DNA from: Gemmatimonadota bacterium
Lineage (GTDB): Bacteria > Gemmatimonadota > Gemmatimonadetes > Palauibacterales > KS3-K002
Reading direction: 5' to 3'
Assembly: GCA_020344015.1 (NCBI GenBank)
Contig: CP070812.1
Location: forward strand, 3,239,895 to 3,295,392
Length of the DNA: 55,498 nucleotides
The position numbers were made by a program, and so were the translations under genes. Under the pieces are notes generated by a model. It was not told the DNA's origin. It made no database searches and worked only from the letters and a program-made list of their open reading frames with translations. This document shows, in pieces, positions 39,933 through 49,505 of the stretch (the first letter of the stretch is position 1; each line of letters begins with the position of its first letter).

Positions 39933-41315
39933 CTAGTCTCCGGCCCGAGCCACGATGGCCCCGGCCCCGTCCACGAGCTCCCGCACTTCGGCCTCTCTCT
40001 CCTGCGGCCCCTCAGCGATAACCCGCAAGATTGGTTCCGTGCCCGAAGCCCTACAGTGGAGCCACATCTGGCGCCCTGGCCAGCGTAGGTGGAGCCCGTC
40101 TCGGCGGTCAGTTACTGCGCCGGGAAAGGCGCTCTCCAGCTCGCCGGCCAGCCGATCGAGCTCGATGCGGCCCCGCGGGAAACGATTCTTCACGATAACA
40201 AATTGTGGATAGTCCGCCACAATCGCGTCCAGGTTCGCCTGCATCTCCGTCAGCAGCTGTAGGATCATGGCCACTGCCAGCGGAGCGTCACGGGTCAGGT
40301 GAAGCGCCGGCAAAATGACACCTCCGTTACCCTCCCCACCGACTACGGCCCCGGCGGCCCGCATCGCCGCCGCCACGTGTGCTTCGCCGACCGGCGATTG
40401 GTGGTACTCGGCACCTGCTTCCCGGCACACCGTTTCGACGATCTGACTCGTCGACAGGTTGGCCACGACCGGCCCCGGGCGGTGTGAGAGGACCAGCTTG
40501 GCGGCCAGCGCCAACGTGTAGTCCTCGCCGATCGCACGGCCCGATCCGTCGACCAGTGCCAGCCGGTCCACGTCGGGGTCCACCGCCATCCCCAAATCGG
40601 CGTTTTCCTGGGGGACTCGCTCGCACAGTTCCCTCATGTTGGCCGGGATGGGCTCGGGCTCCCGAGTGAAGTGACCGTCGGGCTCCAACTCGATTCCGAC
40701 GACCTCGACCCCCAGCCGCTCCAGCAGCGACGGCAAGATCACACCACCGGCGCCCCTCGCGCAGTCCAGAACGACCTTGAAGCCGCGCCCAGCGATGGAT
40801 GCCGGATCGACCAGGTCGAGCCCGATGACGCGCTCTATATGCCGGTCGACCGCACCAGGTGCGTCCGCCGCCTGGCCCGGTTCTATCTTCGCAGGCGGCG
40901 TAGCGGATCGAAGCCCGGCGAGGAAATCCGTCCCCTGTTCCGGGGTCAGGAACGCACCGTCCGGACTCGCCAGCTTGAGCGCGTTCCACTCCTTCGGGTT
41001 GTGGCTGGCCGTCACCACGATGCCCCCGGCCAGCCCCAGCTCCTCGATGGCAAGCAGCACGGTCGGCGTCGGGACCAGCCCCAGATCACTGACCCGGCAA
41101 CCGGCCGCCTGCAGGGCCGCGGTCGCGGCATTCACGAACTCGGGCCCACTGGGCCGCGAGTCGCGGGCGATAGCCACATGGTCCCCCCAACCCTTGTCAC
41201 GAACGAACGTCCCGAACGCTGCGGCGAAGCCGCTGACCACCTCCGTCGTCAGGTCGACGCCGACCCGACCGCGGATACCCGAGACGCTGACAATCAGGCT
41301 CTCCGGAAAGTCCAT
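39933..41315 (-). CDS. glmM: Phosphoglucosamine mutase
   Basis: A 460-aa phosphohexomutase that converts glucosamine 6-phosphate to glucosamine 1-phosphate, the step after GlmS. Visible are LIVSVSGIRGRVGVDLTTEV, the phosphoserine loop IVVTASHNPKEWNALKLASP, the metal loop VDPDVDRLALVDGSGRAIGE, the sugar loop GGEGNGGVILP, and the phosphate-binding CRASGTEPILRVIAEGP. ATG 41315 begins just before the conserved N-terminus; the open frame reaches 41345 but adds only poor residues. The phosphomannomutase/phosphoglucomutase relatives look similar; the glmS neighbour favours GlmM. Confidence 0.88.
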   Translation of the reverse strand: MDFPESLIVSVSGIRGRVGVDLTTEVVSGFAAAFGTFVRDKGWGDHVAIARDSRPSGPEFVNAATAALQAAGCRVSDLGLVPTPTVLLAIEELGLAGGIVVTASHNPKEWNALKLASPDGAFLTPEQGTDFLAGLRSATPPAKIEPGQAADAPGAVDRHIERVIGLDLVDPASIAGRGFKVVLDCARGAGGVILPSLLERLGVEVVGIELEPDGHFTREPEPIPANMRELCERVPQENADLGMAVDPDVDRLALVDGSGRAIGEDYTLALAAKLVLSHRPGPVVANLSTSQIVETVCREAGAEYHQSPVGEAHVAAAMRAAGAVVGGEGNGGVILPALHLTRDAPLAVAMILQLLTEMQANLDAIVADYPQFVIVKNRFPRGRIELDRLAGELESAFPGAVTDRRDGLHLRWPGRQMWLHCRASGTEPILRVIAEGPQEREAEVRELVDGAGAIVARAGD

Positions 41316-41451
41316 GGTTCGTGTAATTAAGCCGAGCCCCCCCACTCTAGGTAGGCCTCGCTGGACGAGGCCGCGCCCGGTGGCTAGACTGTCTACTCCA
41401 CTTCCCGGTCATAACGGACCAACACGATAACTGATATCGACGGAGCTTTCG

Positions 41452-42603
41452 GTGGCTGATAACGAACCACGCTTCGGAACTCGGGCGGTCCACGCCGGCC
41501 AACAGCCTGACCCCACGACCGGCGCCATCATGACGCCGATCTACCAGACGTCGACCTACGCCCAGGAAGGGATCGGCGTTCACAAAGGCTTCGAGTACGC
41601 CCGCGTCTCGAACCCAACCCGCACGGCGCTGGAAGCGAACGTCGCAGCCCTCGAAGGCGCCGAGTACGGTGCCGCGTTCTCATCCGGCGTCGCAGCCATC
41701 GAGGCGGTGGCCAAGCTCCGTTCCGCCGGCGATCACATCATCTGTGGCTCCAACGTATATGGCGGGACAGACCGTTTGTTCCGCCAGGTGCTCTCGCGGC
41801 TGGGACTCGACTTCTCGTTCGTCGACACGCGCGAGCCGCAGGCGATCGAGGCGGCGATCAAAGAGGAAACGCGGCTGATACTGATCGAGACGCCGACCAA
41901 CCCGCTGATGCACATCACCGATATCGCCGCCGCCGCCGAGATCGCCCACGCGCGCGACGCCTGGCTGGTCGTCGACAACACGTTCGCGACACCCTATTTC
42001 CAACGCCCGCTGGCCCTCGGTGCCGACGCCGTCGTCCACTCGAGCACCAAGTACTTGAACGGGCACAGCGACGTCGTCGGCGGCCTGGTGCTCACATCCA
42101 ACGACGAACTGATCGAGGGACTGCGCTTTATGCAGAAGTCGGCGGGCGCCGTGCCCGGCCCCATGGACTGCTGGCTCGTCCTGCGCGGGACCAAGACACT
42201 GCACGTGAGAATGCAAGCCCACGATCGGAACGGTCGCCGGATCGCCGAGTGGCTCGAGGCGGACGACAGGGTGCAGCAGGTCTTTTTTGCCGGCCTGCCC
42301 TCGCACCCGCAGCACGAGCTGGCGAAACGTCAGATGAGCGGCTTCGGCGGCATGCTCTCGCTCGAGCTCGGCAGCCGCGAGCGCGCCGATGCCTTCTGTC
42401 GCGCCACCCGCATCTTCACGCTGGCGGAGAGCCTGGGCGGGGTGGAGAGCCTGATCTCCGTTCCCGCCGCCATGACCCACGGCGCCGTGCCGAAGGAGCT
42501 GCGCGAGGAGATGGGGATCACAGAAGGGCTGGTGCGGTTGTCGGTGGGGATAGAGGATGTGGAGGATCTGATAGAGGATCTTGATCGGGCTTTGCCTCGA
42601 TGA
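41452..42603 (+). CDS. Trans-sulfuration PLP enzyme (cystathionine gamma-synthase/lyase type)
   Basis: A 383-aa Cys/Met-metabolism PLP enzyme. Visible are RFGTRAVHAGQQPDPTTGAI, PIYQTSTYAQEG, YARVSNPTRTALEANVAALE, AAFSSGVAAIEAV, LIETPTNPLMHITDI, VVDNTFATPYFQRPLALGAD, and the PLP lysine in HSSTKYLNGHSDVVGGLV. The C-terminal SLGGVESLISVPAAMTHG motif is also present. Synthase (MetB), gamma-lyase (MetC/CTH-like) and homocysteine-forming variants cannot be separated by eye. The start is GTG 41452. It is divergent from glmM, and purD follows after a hairpin-forming repeat. Confidence 0.9.
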   Translation: MADNEPRFGTRAVHAGQQPDPTTGAIMTPIYQTSTYAQEGIGVHKGFEYARVSNPTRTALEANVAALEGAEYGAAFSSGVAAIEAVAKLRSAGDHIICGSNVYGGTDRLFRQVLSRLGLDFSFVDTREPQAIEAAIKEETRLILIETPTNPLMHITDIAAAAEIAHARDAWLVVDNTFATPYFQRPLALGADAVVHSSTKYLNGHSDVVGGLVLTSNDELIEGLRFMQKSAGAVPGPMDCWLVLRGTKTLHVRMQAHDRNGRRIAEWLEADDRVQQVFFAGLPSHPQHELAKRQMSGFGGMLSLELGSRERADAFCRATRIFTLAESLGGVESLISVPAAMTHGAVPKELREEMGITEGLVRLSVGIEDVEDLIEDLDRALPR

Positions 42604-42675
42604 CGATGGCGATGGGGATGGCGATGGCGATGTCGTGGAAGCGATCCCCATCCCCATCGCCATCGCCATCGCCGT
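42602..42675. repeat. Inverted GATGGC/GCCATC hexamer hairpin between the trans-sulfuration gene and purD
   Basis: The left arm, GATGGCGATGGGGATGGCGA followed by TGGCGATG, and the right arm, CATCCCCATCGCCATCGCC plus ATCGCC, are reverse complements with a short loop (TCGTGGAAGCGATCC). The left arm starts right after the stop of the trans-sulfuration gene and the right arm ends about 23 bases before the purD start. The unit is the same hexamer as at 29601-29665 and 34880-34914. The hairpin could stabilise or end the upstream mRNA, but there is no T-tract. Confidence 0.8.
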
Positions 42676-42697
42676 CACCAAGACGGGAAGTATACCT

Positions 42698-43987
42698 ATG
42701 AGAATCCTGGTCGTAGGAAGTGGTGGTAGAGAACACACGCTCATCTGGCAGCTGAAACGCGAGCAGCCGGACGCGCAGATCTACGCGGCGCCGGGAAACG
42801 GTGGCACGAAGGCGCTGGCCGAATCGGTACCGCTGAAGCCGGGCGAGATCGAGGAGCTGGCCGACTTCGCCGACTCGAGGGAGATCGAGCTGACGGTGGT
42901 CGGGCCGGAAGCGCCTCTGGCCGACGGCATCGTCGACGTCTTCAGCGGACGCGGTCTCAAGATCTTCGGACCCAGTAAAGCCGCCGCCGAGCTCGAGGGC
43001 TCGAAGGCGTTCGCCAAGACCATCATGGAAAAGGCGGGCGTGCCCACCGCCGGGCACCGCACACTCACCGACTACGAAGAAACCGAGCGCTACATCCGCG
43101 AGCGCGGCGCGCCCATCGTCATCAAGGCTTCGGGGCTCGCCGCCGGCAAAGGCGCCATCGTCTGCCAGACCGTCGACGACGCTGTGGCCGCCGCCCACTC
43201 GATGATGGTCGACAAGAGCTTCGGCGATGCGGGTACGACGGTCGTCGTAGAAGACTGCCTGGTCGGTGAAGAACTTTCGATCCTCTATCTCACCGACGGC
43301 GAGCACGCCATTCCCCTCATCCCGTCGCAGGACCACAAGCCGATCGGCGAAGGTGACATCGGCCTAAATACAGGCGGCATGGGCGCTTACGCGCCCGTCT
43401 CCATCGCCGATGATGCGCTCGTCGGTCGGGTCAGCGACACGATAGTCATGCCAACCCTGGCTCAGATGCGCGCCGAGGATCGGATCTTCCGCGGCGTCCT
43501 CTACTGCGGCCTGATGATCGTGGACGGCGACCCGTACGTCATCGAGTTCAACTGCAGGTTCGGCGACCCGGAGACCCAGGCCATCCTCCCACTCTTGGAC
43601 AGCTCGTTACTCGATGTCTTCCAGAAGGTGGCTCGCGGCGAATCGCTTGCCGGCACCGACTTCCGCTTCAGCCGCCGCGCGGCGGTCTGCACCGTCCTCG
43701 CCTCGAAGGGCTACCCGGGCAGGTACGAGAAGGGGAAGGTCATCGATGTGCCCGAGTCGTTGGCTGACGACCCCGACATGATCGTGTTGCACGCCGGGAC
43801 GCGCCGCGACACGGAGGGCAAGCTGGTGACCGACGGCGGTCGCGTGCTCGGCGTCGTCGGCCTCGGCGACGACGTGAGCGGCGCCGCGGCGAAGTCGAGG
43901 GAGGCGGCGACGGCGATCAAGTTCAGCGGCAAGTACTTCCGCGGCGACATCGGCTACCGAGAGATCGAGCGCCAGAGCCGCAGCTAG
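42698..43987 (+). CDS. purD: Phosphoribosylamine--glycine ligase
   Basis: A 429-aa ATP-grasp enzyme that joins glycine to phosphoribosylamine (step 2 of purine synthesis). Visible are MRILVVGSGGREHTLIWQLK, VVGPEAPLADGIVDVF, FGPSKAAAELEGSKAFAKTI, PIVIKASGLAAGKGAIVCQT, VVEDCLVGEELSILYLTDGE, the DIGLNTGGMGAYAPV loop and YVIEFNCRFGDPETQAILPL with the metal Glu and Asn. ATG 42698 is the first residue of the conserved N-terminus; the open frame extends into the repeat (to 42581) only because the hexamer encodes an acidic run. mutM follows three bases after. Confidence 0.96.
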   Translation: MRILVVGSGGREHTLIWQLKREQPDAQIYAAPGNGGTKALAESVPLKPGEIEELADFADSREIELTVVGPEAPLADGIVDVFSGRGLKIFGPSKAAAELEGSKAFAKTIMEKAGVPTAGHRTLTDYEETERYIRERGAPIVIKASGLAAGKGAIVCQTVDDAVAAAHSMMVDKSFGDAGTTVVVEDCLVGEELSILYLTDGEHAIPLIPSQDHKPIGEGDIGLNTGGMGAYAPVSIADDALVGRVSDTIVMPTLAQMRAEDRIFRGVLYCGLMIVDGDPYVIEFNCRFGDPETQAILPLLDSSLLDVFQKVARGESLAGTDFRFSRRAAVCTVLASKGYPGRYEKGKVIDVPESLADDPDMIVLHAGTRRDTEGKLVTDGGRVLGVVGLGDDVSGAAAKSREAATAIKFSGKYFRGDIGYREIERQSRS

Positions 43988-43990
43988 CGC

Positions 43991-44815
43991 ATGCCCGAAC
44001 TTCCCGAGGCCGAGACCATTGCCCGCGGCCTGGACGCCGCCATCGCGGGCCGCCGCATCGAGCGCATCAAGATCCACAGGGACGAAGTCGTCGAGCCGAT
44101 GAGCCCGGCGGCGTTTCGGCGCGGGCTGCGCGGGCGGCGCGTTCTCTCGGTCGGGCGCCGAGCGAAGTGGATCGCCGCCCTCCTCGATGACGGCGGCCGT
44201 TGGGTGACCCAGCTGCGCATGACCGGTCGGTTCACCTGGGCGCCACCCTCGCCGCTCCGCAGCGAAGCACATCTTTCGGCGAGCTTCGTGATCGAGGATG
44301 ACGGCGGCGTGATTCGCTTCTACGACACGCGTCGCTTCGGCCGCATGTGGGTGCTCGATGAAGACGAGTGGGCCGAGCTCGATGCGCGGCTCGGCGTCGA
44401 GCCGCTATCCGAGCGCTTCACGCCACGCTTGCTCGCGGACCTGCTAAGCAACTCGCGCGCACCGGTCCGCAATTTTCTGCTCGACCAAAAGCGAATCGCC
44501 GGGGTCGGCAACATCTACGCCGTCGAAGCACTCTTCCGCGCCCGCATCGATCCGCGACGCCCGGCACGATGCCTCGACCGCAACGACGTTCGCCGCCTGC
44601 ATAACGCGATTCGTAGCGTGCTCAGCGCGGCGGTCGACCGCCGCGGCACGACATTCAGCGACTACCGCGACGTTCTCGGCGCAGGCGGCGGTTTCCAGAA
44701 CGCATTGAAGGTGTACGACAGCGAGGGTGAGGAGTGCCTCAGGTGTGGTGGGACGATCGAGCGCTGCGTGCTGGCCGGGCGGTCGGCGTACTTCTGTCCA
44801 GACTGCCAGCGCTAG
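43991..44815 (+). CDS. mutM: Formamidopyrimidine-DNA glycosylase
   Basis: A 274-aa bifunctional DNA glycosylase/AP lyase that removes 8-oxoguanine and FaPy lesions. The N-terminal catalytic PELPEAETIARGLDAAI begins at Pro2 (Schiff base) and Glu3. Also visible are GRRAKWIAALLDDG with the conserved Lys, LRMTGRFTWAPP, DTRRFGRMWVLDED, the helix-two-turn-helix NFLLDQKRIAGVGNIYAVEA, and the C-terminal zinc finger ECLRCGG...YFCPDCQR with four Cys. It is tightly coupled to purD (three bases). A Nei-type identity is unlikely because of the PELPEAE start and the Arg in the finger. Confidence 0.95.
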   Translation: MPELPEAETIARGLDAAIAGRRIERIKIHRDEVVEPMSPAAFRRGLRGRRVLSVGRRAKWIAALLDDGGRWVTQLRMTGRFTWAPPSPLRSEAHLSASFVIEDDGGVIRFYDTRRFGRMWVLDEDEWAELDARLGVEPLSERFTPRLLADLLSNSRAPVRNFLLDQKRIAGVGNIYAVEALFRARIDPRRPARCLDRNDVRRLHNAIRSVLSAAVDRRGTTFSDYRDVLGAGGGFQNALKVYDSEGEECLRCGGTIERCVLAGRSAYFCPDCQR

Positions 44816-44868
44816 GGGACTTCTGCCACTACGAGCGTAGGGCCGCGAGTCGTTAAGACAGATCGCCC

Positions 44869-45690
44869 TCAGCCTTTCGGGTACTGGAGATTCAGGCCTG
44901 CGAAGAGCTGCACCTTCGGCTGTCCCGTGCCGTCGTGCAGAATCGAGAACTGCGGTTCCAGGTACAGGTTGTAGACGACGTTGCCGGCTCTCAACACCTG
45001 CCCGATTCCGAACCCGACGGGCACGACATAGTCGCCCGATTTGAGGTCGAACCCCCATATGCCGGTCGAGCGCAGATACGTGCCGCCACCGAGTTGCCAG
45101 ATCGCGAAGGGCTGCACTGCCAGCAAGCTCGTGCTCGGTCGGGCGTCGTCACCCGCAAACGAACCCTGCCACGTGATCAGACCGCCGACCTGGACCACGC
45201 GGGTGGCCTTGAACGCGATGGCCGCCGCTCCGGCCTGCCACTTCCCCTGCCCAAGCGCGTCGTCCGTGGCGGTGGGAGCCACCAGAAGCGGTCCGACACC
45301 GAGGCTGGTCGTGGGGTTCGACACGAACAGGTAGGCGGTGAAGATGTTGAAGTCGCCGAGCCCCGCCTGCGACTCGGTGGCCGAGGACGGCCGCGTGGCC
45401 AGTGGGAGCGAGGCCCGGGTCAGCGTGCGCCCGATGGGAATCGCGGTCCGAACCCAGAACGTGTTCGCGCTCCGGTCCGGCAGGCCGTAGAGCGACGGAG
45501 AGTAGAAGTTCTGAAAGTTGAGAGCGTAGACGCTCGCCAGCGGATTGTTGGCCTGAGCCATCGCTTCCGCCGACGGCTCTTCCTGCGCCGCGGCGGTCGT
45601 GCCCGTCCCCAGAAACCACACGAAGCCTGCAAGCAGCGCGAGTCCCACTGCGGTAACGGCCTTACTTTTCCTGACCGGTACGCCTCTCAT
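44869..45690 (-). CDS. Predicted outer-membrane beta-barrel protein
   Basis: A 273-aa exported protein with a signal peptide (AVTAVGLALLAGFVWFLGTG, cleavage near TTAAAQ). The rest is made of alternating hydrophobic and polar strands with aromatic ends (FYSPSLYGLPDRSANTFWVR, FNIFTAYLFVSNPTTSLGVG, QVLRAGNVVYNLYLEPQFSI), as in barrel proteins. The C-terminus (VQLFAGLNLQYPKG) lacks a final Phe. It resembles the transporter-like barrels often found next to envelope genes, but I cannot name a substrate. It converges on mutM and lies downstream of the carbonic anhydrase gene. Confidence 0.65.
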   Translation of the reverse strand: MRGVPVRKSKAVTAVGLALLAGFVWFLGTGTTAAAQEEPSAEAMAQANNPLASVYALNFQNFYSPSLYGLPDRSANTFWVRTAIPIGRTLTRASLPLATRPSSATESQAGLGDFNIFTAYLFVSNPTTSLGVGPLLVAPTATDDALGQGKWQAGAAAIAFKATRVVQVGGLITWQGSFAGDDARPSTSLLAVQPFAIWQLGGGTYLRSTGIWGFDLKSGDYVVPVGFGIGQVLRAGNVVYNLYLEPQFSILHDGTGQPKVQLFAGLNLQYPKG

Positions 45691-45731
45691 GCTGAGTTCC
45701 CCCTCGTGGGTTGTCGTGTCGCTCTCTATCG

Positions 45732-46562
45732 TCAGTGGATCGTCACGGCTGGGCTCTCGTCCAGATACAGCGTGCGGCTGTTGAGCGCCTGCACCGGGCG
45801 GTTGTTATGGTCGTAGACCGCCGTGAACGCCGCGATCTGGTCCTGCGACAGCTGGGTCGGCGTTCTCCTGACGAACCAGTCCACGCCCTCGCTGCACGGC
45901 GGGGTCGTGAGTGAGCCGCGGTAGTGGAAGACGCCCGTAGGATCGCCGGTGAAGATATGATCGGCGAACTCGGGCGGAATCCGAATCGCCGCCTGCGCGC
46001 CGGTTGCTGCGGCGAGTTGCTCCCACAAGGGCTGGATACTCTCGTTTTCAGCGCCCTCTTCGATCAGCACGCCGATCACCGCGAGCGCACCATCCTCCGC
46101 CTGATGCACGAAGTGCATCTCCATCGGGAAGTGTCCGCCGTTTACCGTGTGCTCGCTCGGAGCGTGGAAATGGAATTGCACCAGCGCGTACGTCTTGTCG
46201 CCAACGGTCAGTGTTTCGCCGGTCTTCGAGTTGATCTGGATAGTGTGCCCGTTGTCGAGCGCGTCGATGACACCCGCCTGGTTCAACACCTCCACCTCCT
46301 GTCCACTCGGAAGGTGAATCCCCACTCCAGGCAGCTCGGTCAGCGAGGCGTTCGAGAGATCGATCGGCGATTGCTCGAGCCCGTCCGCACACAGAGCCCA
46401 CTCGGAATTCATGGAGCCCCAGGTCTCGGGACCGTCCTCGGCCTCGTAGCCCCAATGGACGGCGCCGTGCTCATCCGAAGCGGTTTCCGTGCGCGAGCAC
46501 GAAGCGAGTGACAGCACAGCGACGGCGGCAACCATCAGCCGACCGGTGAGTTTCTTGTTCAC
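45732..46562 (-). CDS. Alpha-class carbonic anhydrase, lipoprotein
   Basis: A 276-aa carbonic anhydrase, interconverting CO2 and bicarbonate outside the cytoplasm. The zinc ligands are H131 and H133 (in QFHFHAPSEH) and H150 (in MEMHFVH), counted from GTG 46562. Also present are EQSPIDLS, SLTTPPCSEGVDWFV and NNRPVQALNSR. The start is set by GGAGGG five bases upstream; the frame is open further upstream into the neighbour's shadow. The signal ends in the lipobox LASC22, so it is probably lipid-anchored in the envelope. The ferric-reductase-like membrane gene is 11 bases upstream. Confidence 0.93.
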   Translation of the reverse strand: MNKKLTGRLMVAAVAVLSLASCSRTETASDEHGAVHWGYEAEDGPETWGSMNSEWALCADGLEQSPIDLSNASLTELPGVGIHLPSGQEVEVLNQAGVIDALDNGHTIQINSKTGETLTVGDKTYALVQFHFHAPSEHTVNGGHFPMEMHFVHQAEDGALAVIGVLIEEGAENESIQPLWEQLAAATGAQAAIRIPPEFADHIFTGDPTGVFHYRGSLTTPPCSEGVDWFVRRTPTQLSQDQIAAFTAVYDHNNRPVQALNSRTLYLDESPAVTIH

Positions 46563-46573
46563 GATTCCCTCCA

Positions 46574-47308
46574 TTAATCGTCCGAATCTAGATCGAGCCT
46601 TGCTGCAGCCCGCTCCTGCTTTTCGTGCTCCAACTTGCGCTTGACCAGAAGCGGTACCAGCGCCGCCACAACGGCGACCAGGCTCACCGGGGGTATCCCG
46701 CCGTGCCAATCCCCCGGCGCCAGCCAGCCCTTGATACCGAGGAAGACCAGGTGAACCACCACGAAGGCCAGCGCCACGTAACCGGCTCGTTGGCTCCGCT
46801 TCCAGCGCCGGCCCCCGATCGCCTTCGGCATCATCGGCAACGTCGTCACCGCCGGCGACAAAAGGAAGAGCAGCGCCAGAACACCGGCGCTCATTGCCAG
46901 CTCGCCCTCGAGGTTGAGCCGGCCGACCTCGTCGAAATACTTGCCGTAGTAAGCCGGTGAGAGCAGCGCGAGCGAGAACATGGCGTGCACCGCCGCCAGA
47001 AAGAACCCCGTCAAGCCGCAGAACTTTATCACCACCAGCCTCAGGGCTTTGTCGTGGTCGTGCCAGCGGATGATCTTTCCGATCAGATACGAGCAAGCCA
47101 CGAATATTACGGCCGCCAGCGAGGTGGCCTTGTTGAGAATGAATAGCGGAAAATGCCGCCACGCGACGTCGCCGGCGAAGTGATAGCGGATCACCGCGTA
47201 GGCGAGCGAGAACCCGAAGACGACGAAGAACCACTTCGCGGTCGTGGGCTGCCAGAGCCTGTTTTCCCAGAGCCTGTGCGGCGGCATTCTTGAACGCTCC
47301 TCGCTCAT
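46574..47308 (-). CDS. Ferric-reductase-like (MsrQ/YedZ-type) membrane protein
   Basis: A 244-aa protein with about six membrane segments. Histidines suited to bind heme b appear in VHAMFSLALLSPAYYGK and VVHLVFLGIKGW, with a further His in the first half (RYHFAGDVAWRHFPL). The layout matches the ferric-reductase-like transmembrane domain seen in MsrQ/YedZ. The stop overlaps an ATG before the carbonic anhydrase, and that gene's real start is 11 bases on. So the two look like one operon. No FAD/NAD-binding reductase domain is fused to it, and no MsrP is nearby. Confidence 0.72.
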   Translation of the reverse strand: MSEERSRMPPHRLWENRLWQPTTAKWFFVVFGFSLAYAVIRYHFAGDVAWRHFPLFILNKATSLAAVIFVACSYLIGKIIRWHDHDKALRLVVIKFCGLTGFFLAAVHAMFSLALLSPAYYGKYFDEVGRLNLEGELAMSAGVLALLFLLSPAVTTLPMMPKAIGGRRWKRSQRAGYVALAFVVVHLVFLGIKGWLAPGDWHGGIPPVSLVAVVAALVPLLVKRKLEHEKQERAAARLDLDSDD

Positions 47309-47368
47309 ATCTAACCGGTCACTTTGTTGGCGTTCCGTATGATCCCCTACTGAATCAAACCGCGACGC

Positions 47369-49312
47369 TCACGGCGTGTACCAGATCGGCGAAGTGTAGG
47401 CACGCTCCTGACCGATCAGTTCAGCTTCGTCGGGGATCTCCGCACCCAGGCGCACCCTGTCATAGACCACCCAGCGCGGTGTCGGGATCTCCAGCACGCG
47501 CGCGTAGTAGAAGGCGGGTTGGCTCGGATCGAAATCGGGGTCAGTCCAGACCGCGGCCAGCTCCGAATCACCTATCGTGTTGGTCCAGCTCGCGGCTTCC
47601 AGGTCGACGCTGTTGCCCACCGGCGTCCTGCAGCGTCCGTCGGAGCCGATCCGGCGGCCGTCCGAAACAGCCACGTCATAAACGCGCTCGTGGGTCTCGC
47701 CGCTGGAGCCCATCCAGCCCTTGATGATCTGGATGCGGTCGAGATTGGCGCCGATCGGATCGCGGAGCGCGTAGACCATAAACGTCGGTGCGTCGCCGGT
47801 CCTGGGGCGCAGATCGCCTCCCATGGGCACGCCTTTCTCGTAGCCGATGAATGCCGGTGCGCGGCTGCGAATGTCGTCTTCATCGAACTCCCAGCCGCCG
47901 AAGAACCGCACCACCATACGCGGGCCGGTGGTGGCGTAGGTCTCGCGCCGAACCATCGCATCCCAAATGGCGTTCCGGGTGTTCTCGGTCGCCCACACAC
48001 CCTGGTAGCCTGAGGAGACCAGCTGGTAGCCCTCATAGGCCCCTAGCTCGGTCTCGACGAAGGGGTGCCGCACGCGTTCCGCCGAGGGTTCGGCGGAGGC
48101 TGACTTGCCGAAGAAGTTGTCCTCCTCAACCGCCGCCAAGGAGGTGTGGGCGTCGGTCGCGCCGGCGAGACCGAACTTGTACGGATTGGTGCCGAATCTC
48201 CTCTCGAGCAGGAGTCCACGTTTCAGTCCCTCGCGCGCATACTCCCCGCCATACATCTCCGGCTCTTTCAGCTCTGTCATGTTGAGGTTGCCTTTGTCCC
48301 AGTTCTCGTAATCGGCAAACTCATCGTCAGGCGAGAGGAACGGGTGCGCCTCGCCGTCGCCCTTGATCTGGGTGACCTCGTACAGCGGCTCCCACTTGGC
48401 GCGCTGCTGGATGTAGGCGTCGTCGATCGCGCCGGCGGTCAAGGTCTGATCGAGCGGGAACATCCACCCGTTGGAGAGGTTGCCGTTGTGCGCGAGCGCG
48501 AAGACTTGTCCACCGCTCTTGTCCTCATAGGCTTGCATCCAGTTCCACAGGTCACGCGGGTTGGTTGAACCGAACGGCGGAGGCATCGCCGAGATCGGCT
48601 CCACCTGCGTGGCTCGTTCGGCACCATCCCGGAAAACGACTACGCGATGCAGATTCTTGCCGTCGGGGATCGAGCTCCACTCGAAACCAATGAAGGCCGT
48701 GAACTTGCCCGGTTCGTTGAAGCGATCCGCGGTCTCGGCGATATCGTCCCAGACCGTGGCATAAACCCGGGATCCGGCGCTGTAGTCCCTGACGAACTCG
48801 GGAGGCAGTGTCCCCCTGGTGAAGTTGAGGACAAGGTCGATCGCGGCTTCCGCTCCGGCCTGGCCGCCCTGCTGCATCCCCTCGTACCACTCTTTGCCCT
48901 TGGGGACCGCTAGGATGTTCGGTGCGCCTCTTCGAACGTCCGGTCCGAATCCTATCAACTCCGCGTGATCGGCGATAACGACCCAGTCGAGCGGGCGGCT
49001 CAATTTGAACGGAAGTCCCGTTGCCGACATCACTTCTTCGCCGCGCAGCGCGCGGTAGGCGTCTTCGAGGCCGAGCGTGTTGCCGAACAAGCTGGCGTCC
49101 GGTGAATTGGCCGTGTGCAGGTGCGTGTCGCCCCAGTACACGTGGCTGGGGAACGAACGGCCGGCATAAGGTGAGTACGTCCTGCCCGGATACAACCCGC
49201 TGAGGACCTCGGCCGGAGGATGTCCGGCGTCCTGCGCCAGGGCCACGACCGGCAGTGCCAGTGCCGCCACTAAGACTCCGAAGCCTCTCAACCACATGGT
49301 GTCCGTTCTCAT
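47369..49312 (-). CDS. Exported DUF3604 protein, copy 1
   Basis: A 647-aa exported protein of the uncharacterised DUF3604 family. A signal peptide ([18 protein letters not shown]) is followed by [20 protein letters not shown]. Putative metal ligands are H64 and H66 (GDTHLHT), D115 and H116 (IADH), E211, H275 (ALAHNGN), and D387 and H389 (GATDAHT). Their order resembles PHP-type metallohydrolases; this is my inference. The C-terminal part is a family-conserved beta-rich domain ending SPIWYTP. ATG 49312 has GGAGG six bases upstream. It is the most downstream gene of the DUF3604 block; a broken copy lies upstream. Confidence 0.9.
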   Translation of the reverse strand: MRTDTMWLRGFGVLVAALALPVVALAQDAGHPPAEVLSGLYPGRTYSPYAGRSFPSHVYWGDTHLHTANSPDASLFGNTLGLEDAYRALRGEEVMSATGLPFKLSRPLDWVVIADHAELIGFGPDVRRGAPNILAVPKGKEWYEGMQQGGQAGAEAAIDLVLNFTRGTLPPEFVRDYSAGSRVYATVWDDIAETADRFNEPGKFTAFIGFEWSSIPDGKNLHRVVVFRDGAERATQVEPISAMPPPFGSTNPRDLWNWMQAYEDKSGGQVFALAHNGNLSNGWMFPLDQTLTAGAIDDAYIQQRAKWEPLYEVTQIKGDGEAHPFLSPDDEFADYENWDKGNLNMTELKEPEMYGGEYAREGLKRGLLLERRFGTNPYKFGLAGATDAHTSLAAVEEDNFFGKSASAEPSAERVRHPFVETELGAYEGYQLVSSGYQGVWATENTRNAIWDAMVRRETYATTGPRMVVRFFGGWEFDEDDIRSRAPAFIGYEKGVPMGGDLRPRTGDAPTFMVYALRDPIGANLDRIQIIKGWMGSSGETHERVYDVAVSDGRRIGSDGRCRTPVGNSVDLEAASWTNTIGDSELAAVWTDPDFDPSQPAFYYARVLEIPTPRWVVYDRVRLGAEIPDEAELIGQERAYTSPIWYTP

Positions 49313-49505
49313 TTTGACCTCCCTCGCAAGCGCACCCCGTCGATAGCTGATCTCCTATGCGACGGCCACGCTCGACAGTGATAGTCCCGCAATGGACACA
49401 ACAAGACCTCGCACCCACTCGGGTTTCGTGCTCGCCATCAGTCCCTCCTTTGCCTCAGTTCTCCGTGTCCCACCTCGTCGGTGACATCTCCTCAAATCGC
49501 GCCGC

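Noticed and set aside
46563..47234. 500-aa frame fusing sequence upstream of the carbonic anhydrase.
   Set aside because: It lies in the shadow of the ferric-reductase-like gene; GGAGGG before GTG 46562 and the lipobox fix the real start.
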